From Planosporangium mesophilum (lineage in GTDB: Bacteria; Actinomycetota; Actinomycetes; Mycobacteriales; Micromonosporaceae): DNA of 64,000 nt. Below the pieces are notes generated by a model. That model had not been told where the DNA came from. It was given only the letters and a program-made list of their open reading frames with translations, and did not search any database. The position numbers and the translations under genes are program-made. The stretch is from assembly GCF_016863255.1 (NCBI RefSeq), contig NZ_BOON01000041.1:1-64000 (forward strand). Direction: 5' to 3'. Shown piece by piece: positions 59,070 to 64,000 of this stretch; the first letter of the stretch is position 1; every line of letters begins with the position of its first letter.

Positions 59070-60671
59070 TCAGGCGCGGTACTGCTGTCGCAGGGTGGCC
59101 TTCTGAATCTTGCCGGTGGCGGTCTTGGGTAGCCCCGTCATGATGTCGATCCGCTTGGGAACCTGGAAGCCGGCGAGGTGCTGTCGGCAGTGGGCCAGCA
59201 GCCGCTCGGTCAGGGCCGCCGTGTCGACGTCGGGGTCGGCCGCTACGACGACGGCGGTCACCGCCTCGCCCCACCGGTCGTCGGGTACTCCGATGACCGC
59301 CGCTTCGACGATCTCCGGGGAGCTGAGCAGGACCCGTTCGACCTCGACCGAGGAGACGTTCTCGCCACCGGTCTTGACCATGTCCTTGACCCGGTCGGTG
59401 AACCACACGACGCCTTCGGAGTCGAGGTGGCCGACGTCGCCGCTGTGGAACCAACCGTGCGCGAAGGCGGCCGTGTTGGCGGCGGGGTTGTTCCAGTAGC
59501 CGCTCATCACGTGCGGGCCGCGGTAGACGATCTCGCCGGGCTGTCCGGATGGCAGCAGCCGGCCGGACGGGTCCATGATCCGGGTGTCGACGGTGACGGT
59601 CGACGGCCCCCACGATGCGGCTTTGGTGTCCTGGTGGGAGGGCCACTGGAAGACCGTGGCCGGTACGCACTCGGTCTGCCCCGAGCCCAGGAGCACCTTC
59701 GCGTTCGGGAAGGCGGCGGCGACCTGCTCGATGCGCTCCTGGGGCATGGGCGCCATGGCGTAGATGCACAGCCGGACCGAGGACAGGTCCCGGGTACGGA
59801 TGGCGGGGGAGGTCAGCAGCGCGCCGTACATCATCGGTAGCAGCACGATGTGGGTCGCCGAACGGCGTTCGACCAGTTCGAGGAAGGCATCCGGCTCGAA
59901 GCCCCCGGGCAGGATCACCGTCCCGCCGGTGAGGAGGGTCGGCAGCAGCAGCGTGTCCAGGGCGGTGGTGTGGAACAGCGGTAGCACGATCGGCAGTACG
60001 GAGAACTCGTCGCCGCGGCGGTGCTCGACCTGCAACGCGTTGCTGAGCACGGCAACGTAGACGGAGAGGTGGCTGGTCAGCACGCCCTTCGGCCGCGCGG
60101 TGGTGCCGGAGGTGTACAGGCAGTGCAGCGTGTCCCGGTCGGAGACCATCACCTCGAGGGGCGTCGGGTCGGCCGCGACATCGTCCCAGCGCAGCACCTG
60201 TCGACCGGCGATCGATGCCGGTGCATCGTCGCCGGTGAGCACCACCGTGGTGATCGCCGGCAGCGACGGCAGGACCGCCTCCAGCAACGGCACGAACGCC
60301 GGGTCGGCAACCACAGTCCGGGTACCGGAGTCCGACAGGATCCAGGCGATGTCGTCGGGGGGCAGCATCAGGTTGACCGGCAGCGCCACCAGGCCGGCCT
60401 TCGCGCAGCCGAAGAACGTCGCCGCGAAGCGCCAGGAGTTGCCGAGCAGGAACGCCACCGGCTCCTGGCGGCGCACCCCGGCATCGAGCAGGCCCCGGCC
60501 CACCGCCTCCGCTGCGGCGTTGAGACGGCCATAGCTGATCTCCTCCTCGCGGTCGACGATCGCGGTCCGGTGAGCGAAGAGCTGGGTGGTACGGGTGAGC
60601 AGATCGCCGACGCAGAAGCGGGTGGCGAGGTTCAGGTGCAGGGGGTCGATCCCGGACAAGTCAGGACGCAT
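59070..60671 (-). CDS. Fatty-acyl/aryl-CoA synthetase (AMP-forming)
   Basis: A 533-residue ANL-superfamily ligase. P-loop-like A3 LYTSGTTARPKGVLTSHLSV, A4 LPLFHTTA, A5 GSGQTECVP, A7/A8 GWFHSGDVGHLDSEGVVWFT and DRVKDMVKTGGENVSSVEVE, with the final catalytic Lys in PKTATGKIQKATLR. It activates a carboxylic acid to a CoA thioester through an AMP intermediate; the chain length is unknown. ATG 60671 gives normal family length. No linked fatty-acid genes. Confidence 0.93.
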   Translation of the reverse strand: MRPDLSGIDPLHLNLATRFCVGDLLTRTTQLFAHRTAIVDREEEISYGRLNAAAEAVGRGLLDAGVRRQEPVAFLLGNSWRFAATFFGCAKAGLVALPVNLMLPPDDIAWILSDSGTRTVVADPAFVPLLEAVLPSLPAITTVVLTGDDAPASIAGRQVLRWDDVAADPTPLEVMVSDRDTLHCLYTSGTTARPKGVLTSHLSVYVAVLSNALQVEHRRGDEFSVLPIVLPLFHTTALDTLLLPTLLTGGTVILPGGFEPDAFLELVERRSATHIVLLPMMYGALLTSPAIRTRDLSSVRLCIYAMAPMPQERIEQVAAAFPNAKVLLGSGQTECVPATVFQWPSHQDTKAASWGPSTVTVDTRIMDPSGRLLPSGQPGEIVYRGPHVMSGYWNNPAANTAAFAHGWFHSGDVGHLDSEGVVWFTDRVKDMVKTGGENVSSVEVERVLLSSPEIVEAAVIGVPDDRWGEAVTAVVVAADPDVDTAALTERLLAHCRQHLAGFQVPKRIDIMTGLPKTATGKIQKATLRQQYRA

Positions 60672-60848
60672 GGCGGCTCCCTTCGCAGTGGGGCCGGTCG
60701 CTACCGACCTGGGAGGTCGAAGTCGGTAGATTCGTCGACCAGGTTCTCCACAGCGTAGGCACCGAAGCCTCGGCCGCATCGTGGCGCGCCAGAGATCAAC
60801 CGGTACACGTCCACCCGACAGGATGAAGTACGGCTCGTCGCCACCGGG

Positions 60849-60998
60849 GTGCAGGACGGGCCGGCCGGCGGCAGTAACCTGCAGGTGGCGGTCGGCGCCC
60901 CCGACGGCGGACCGGGACCGGAACGGATCCGGGCGTTCCTGGCGGAGACGATGCGCCATCTGCAGCGGGATGTCAGCGACAACTTCACGGCGGGATGA
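60849..60998 (+). CDS. Possible small protein
   Basis: A 49-codon frame from GTG: MQDGPAGGSNLQVAVGAPDG to HLQRDVSDNFTAG. The frame is gene-like upstream as well but has no start there, so this could be a remnant. It ends 3 bp before the next small gene. Confidence 0.35.
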   Translation: MQDGPAGGSNLQVAVGAPDGGPGPERIRAFLAETMRHLQRDVSDNFTAG

Positions 60999-61001
60999 TC
61001 C

Positions 61002-61163
61002 ATGGAACAGGCATCGCACGAGCGGCCGTTGAGCGCGGAACCGCCTGAGCCCCCGGGTGGGCCGGCGGACGTGCCCGACCTGGAGACGGAGGCGCCCGAA
61101 CGGCGTGACACGCCCGACGAGGACGTCAACCCGCAGGCGGGACTGATCGAGCCGCCAGACTGA
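61002..61163 (+). CDS. Small acidic protein
   Basis: A 53-residue, Glu/Asp/Pro-rich protein (MEQASHERPLSAEPPEPPGG at its N terminus) with a ggcggga site upstream. No domain; probably disordered. Confidence 0.45.
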   Translation: MEQASHERPLSAEPPEPPGGPADVPDLETEAPERRDTPDEDVNPQAGLIEPPD

Positions 61164-61307
61164 GGATCCACCGCCGGAGCCCACGGACCCTCGATCGGAT
61201 GGGCTCGGCCTTGCGATACCGTCAAGGCGCCCACACCGGCGTCGAGCAGTCCGCGTCCGCCGGCTGGCGATGGTCCGCGGGGCACCCGACGAATCAGGGA
61301 GATACCG

Positions 61308-61541
61308 ATGCCTGAGCCAGAGCCAGCTCAAGACGCCCACGCCGAGGACGGCAACACACCAGCCATAGCCGAGACCGAGACCGAGACCGAGACCGACGAG
61401 CCTGCCGTTTACGCGAATCGGGCTGCCCGACGCGCGAAGGGCAAGGTTGCCTCGCCTCAACCGTATGGAAAGGGTCAGCGCCCCGGCGGCCGGGGCTCGG
61501 TCCAGAGCCCGCGCCAATGGGGTAACCGCCGAAGCGGTTGA
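61308..61541 (+). CDS. Small protein with acidic repeat and basic tail
   Basis: A 77-residue protein: Pro/Glu/Asp N terminus, a run of Thr-Glu units (ETETETETD) encoded by a tandem gagacc hexamer at about 61371-61395, then a basic conserved-looking VYANRAARRAKGK segment and Gly/Arg tail. The tail could bind nucleic acid. Function unknown. Confidence 0.55.
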   Translation: MPEPEPAQDAHAEDGNTPAIAETETETETDEPAVYANRAARRAKGKVASPQPYGKGQRPGGRGSVQSPRQWGNRRSG

Positions 61542-61789
61542 TCCGTTGGTAGTGCCTTCATCGGCACACGGCTCCCGGCGTCCGCGGTGACGGTGGCGGG
61601 GGATCAGCGGGGGAGCAGCGGGGCGCCTTGAACGGCGCGCAACCGAGATGGACCCCACTCCGACGCGGGCACCAGCGCTACTCCCGGCACCCCACTCGAG
61701 GACGCCGCCCAGACGGTCGCGCAGCCCTCGGCCGGGGAGGAGGGCTGCTCGGCGACCGCATCCGATCATGGGTACGCCAGACTGGACGG

Positions 61790-64000
61790 GTGCTGCCCGA
61801 CCTGGACGCCGCGCCGGACACGAACCTGCCGGTACGGGCCGTCCTGCCCGACGTGCTCGCGGCGCTGCGCGGATCGGGGTCGGCGGTACTGGTGGCCCCG
61901 CCGGGTTCGGGCAAGACGACGTTGGTACCGCTGGCCATGGCCGGGGCGTTCCCGGGGCGGGTGGTGGTCGCCCAGCCCCGCCGGATCGCGGCCCGGGCGG
62001 CGGCCCGGCGGATGGCGGCCCTGGCCGGCGGGGCGGTGGGCGGCCTCGTGGGTTATACGGTGCGGGGCGATCACCGGACCGGACCGGCCACCCGGATCGA
62101 GGTGGTGACCACGGGGGTACTGGTCCGGCGGCTGCAGCGCGACCCGGAGCTGCCCGGTACCGGTGCCGTGGTGCTGGACGAGTGCCACGAGCGTCACCTC
62201 GACACCGACCTGGCGCTGGCCTTCCTGGTCGACGCGCGGGCCGCGCTGCGACCGGACCTGGCTCTGCTGGCCGCGTCGGCGACGGTGGACGCCGACCGGA
62301 TCGCGCGGCGACTGGGCGCCGGGGTACCCGTACCGGTGCTCAACGCCCCGGCGGCGACGTACCCGACCGAGGTGCTCTGGTGCCCGCCGCCGCGGTCGGC
62401 CGGTCGGGTATCCGGCTCGCGGGTCGACCCGCGGCTGCTCGACCACGTCGCGGCGACGGTGCGGCGGGCCCTCGGCGAGGCGGTCGGCGATGTGCTGGTG
62501 TTCCTGCCGGGGGCGGCGGAGATCGGCGCGGTCGCCGCCAGACTGTCCGGTCTGGACAGCGACGTCGACGTGCTGACCCTGCACGGACGCCAGCCGGCAC
62601 GTGTGCAGGATGCCGCGCTGTCGCCTGGTGTCCGCCGCCGGGTGGTACTCGCCACCGCCGTCGCGGAGAGCAGCCTGACCGTGCCCGGGGTACGGATCGT
62701 GGTCGACGCCGGCCTGGCCCGCGAGCCGCGTACCGATCACGCCCGGGGACTGGGCTCGCTGGTCACGGTACGGGTGTCCCGGGCGGCGGCGGACCAGCGC
62801 GCGGGCCGGGCCGGGCGCGAGGGCCCCGGCCGGGTGTACCGGTGCTGGTCGCCCGCCGAGCACGACCGGCTCGCCGGGCACGCCCAGCCGGAGATCGCGG
62901 TGGCCGACCTGACCGGGTTCGCCCTGGAGCTCGCCTGCTGGGGCCACCCGGGTGGCGAGGGACTGCAACTGCCCGATCCGCCGCCGGTCGCCGCCATGCA
63001 GGTGGCCCGCTCGACGCTGCAGGCGTTGGGGGCGCTGGACTCCCAGGGGCGGGTCACCACGCGCGGCCGGACGATCGCCGCCGCCGGTACGCACCCGCGC
63101 CTGGCCCGGGCCCTGATCGACGGGGCCGCGCTGGTCGGGCGGGACCGGGCGGCGCAGGTGGTCGCGGTGCTGGCCGACGACACCCTGGCCGGATCACGTG
63201 ACGACCTGGTGGCCGCGTGGCGCCGGCTGCGCGAGAACGACGACCGGGCCGCGTCCGCCCGCTGGCGCGACGAGGTGCGACGGCTCGCCTCGGCGGTGCC
63301 CACCGGAGTGACCGAACCGGCCAGGCCGCAGTCGTCAGCTGACCTGGCCGCCGGCCTGCTGGTCGGACTGGCCTTCCCGGAGCGGTTGGCCCGGGCCAGG
63401 TCCGCCGGCACCGGCACCTATCTGATGGCTGGCGGTACCGCGGGCACGCTCGCGCCGGGGTCGGCGCTGGCCGGTAGCGAGTGGTTGGCCGTCGCCGTGG
63501 CCGACCGGGTACCGGGCAGCGCGGCGGCCCGCATCCGGCTGGCCGCCCCGGTCGACGAGGCGACCGCCCGGCAGGCCGCCGCGTCGATGCTGGCCGGCGC
63601 CGACGAGGTCGGGTGGGCGGACGGCAATGTGCAGGCCCGCCGGGTACAGCGGCTCGGAGCGATCGTCCTGTCCGAGTACCAGCTGAGCCACCCCGACCGC
63701 GGGCTGCTGGTCGAGGCGTTGCTGGACGGCCTGCGCCAGGACGGCATCGGGCTGCTGCGCTGGGGGAGGGAGGCGCGGGCGCTGCGTGAGCGGCTCGCCT
63801 TCTGCCACCGCGTGTTCGGGCCGCCCTGGCCGGCGGTGGACGACGAGGCCCTGGTCGACCAGGCCCGGCAGTGGCTGGACCCGGAGCTTGGCCAGGCCCG
63901 ACGCCGTACCGATCTGGAGCGTATCGACGTGGGTGCGGCCCTGCGCCGCCTGCTGGCCTGGCCGCAGGCGGCCCGACTGGACGAGTTGGCCCCGGAGCGG
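61790..64000 (+). CDS. hrpB: ATP-dependent RNA helicase HrpB (3' end outside window)
   Basis: A frame open to the window end (737 codons visible of about 820). GTG 61790 starts MLPDLDAAPDTNLPVRAVLP. Walker A APPGSGKTT (36-44), motif II DECHERH (DExH helicase), SATVDADRIAR, then helicase_C HGRQ and AVAESSLTVPGVRIVVDAGL, QRAGRAGREGPG, the HA2 domain and an HrpB-specific C-terminal region. It unwinds RNA; its exact role is not settled. Confidence 0.92.
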   Translation, partial: MLPDLDAAPDTNLPVRAVLPDVLAALRGSGSAVLVAPPGSGKTTLVPLAMAGAFPGRVVVAQPRRIAARAAARRMAALAGGAVGGLVGYTVRGDHRTGPATRIEVVTTGVLVRRLQRDPELPGTGAVVLDECHERHLDTDLALAFLVDARAALRPDLALLAASATVDADRIARRLGAGVPVPVLNAPAATYPTEVLWCPPPRSAGRVSGSRVDPRLLDHVAATVRRALGEAVGDVLVFLPGAAEIGAVAARLSGLDSDVDVLTLHGRQPARVQDAALSPGVRRRVVLATAVAESSLTVPGVRIVVDAGLAREPRTDHARGLGSLVTVRVSRAAADQRAGRAGREGPGRVYRCWSPAEHDRLAGHAQPEIAVADLTGFALELACWGHPGGEGLQLPDPPPVAAMQVARSTLQALGALDSQGRVTTRGRTIAAAGTHPRLARALIDGAALVGRDRAAQVVAVLADDTLAGSRDDLVAAWRRLRENDDRAASARWRDEVRRLASAVPTGVTEPARPQSSADLAAGLLVGLAFPERLARARSAGTGTYLMAGGTAGTLAPGSALAGSEWLAVAVADRVPGSAAARIRLAAPVDEATARQAAASMLAGADEVGWADGNVQARRVQRLGAIVLSEYQLSHPDRGLLVEALLDGLRQDGIGLLRWGREARALRERLAFCHRVFGPPWPAVDDEALVDQARQWLDPELGQARRRTDLERIDVGAALRRLLAWPQAARLDELAPER

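Noticed and set aside
61648-63201. A 517-codon Gly/Arg-rich frame
   Set aside because: It is the shadow of hrpB, whose frame starting at 61790 carries the helicase motifs.

Overview
The window is very GC-rich and densely coding, with many GTG starts and many ATGA/GTGA stop-start overlaps. Its gene families are typical of filamentous actinobacteria: an HTH regulator with its DUF397 partner, a DUF574 methyltransferase, MEDS and STAS regulators, WXG100/EspC-like proteins and a c-di-AMP riboswitch ahead of an NlpC/P60 hydrolase. I infer a chromosomal segment of a Micromonosporaceae-like actinomycete. I see no phage, insertion sequence, tRNA, rRNA or CRISPR array.

Layout. 0-5.1 kb: the end of an SGNH acyltransferase, a minus-strand operon for a Tat-linked GMC oxidoreductase, and a lipocalin-like protein, all sprinkled with five unrelated short tandem repeats. 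5.1-8.4 kb: a YbaB pair converging on an operon of type VII secretion-type proteins, then a scrambled stretch holding a 62-bp exact copy of a MEDS gene from 19.7 kb. 8.4-14.6 kb: a large membrane protein, then cbbR divergent from cbbL-cbbS-cbbX (red-type form I RuBisCO and its activase). 14.6-18.2 kb: sulfotransferase, a second type VII-type cassette and a frameshifted SRPBCC gene. 18.4-21.2 kb: MEDS-STAS, MEDS-ATPase and GAF genes forming a sensory/anti-sigma-like module. 21.2-26.2 kb: an overlapping operon phosphoribulokinase, NuoF-like diaphorase, CBS protein, divergent from a LuxR-type two-component system. 26.2-31 kb: riboswitch-controlled NlpC/P60 hydrolase, response regulator, ECF sigma with membrane partner, two STAS proteins. 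31-35.3 kb: an MFS transporter and an OYE/FAD oxidoreductase with a GntR regulator sharing an operator-like motif. 35.5-44.6 kb: a phosphotransferase, an apparently circularly permuted GH5, a papain-like protein, a TetM/OtrA-like protein with an overlapping leader ORF, a sugar dehydrogenase and a PanE-like reductase. 44.6-48.5 kb: a decayed zone with an internally deleted P450 and a broken LD-carboxypeptidase around a flippase-like gene. 48.8-53 kb: HTH/DUF397 pair, methyltransferase, GGDEF protein, GNAT. 53-58.2 kb: three secreted proteins, a response-regulator remnant, a lipoprotein and NhaA. 58.6-64 kb: STAS, acyl-CoA ligase, small proteins and the start of HrpB.

Functional theme. The two signature enzymes of the Calvin cycle, RuBisCO and phosphoribulokinase, lie about 10 kb apart in separate operons. 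The kinase is translationally coupled to an orphan NADH/FMN/Fe-S subunit and a CBS sensor, which suggests redox or energy gating of CO2 fixation. At least six genes in the window are broken or are fragments, so part of the segment is decaying.
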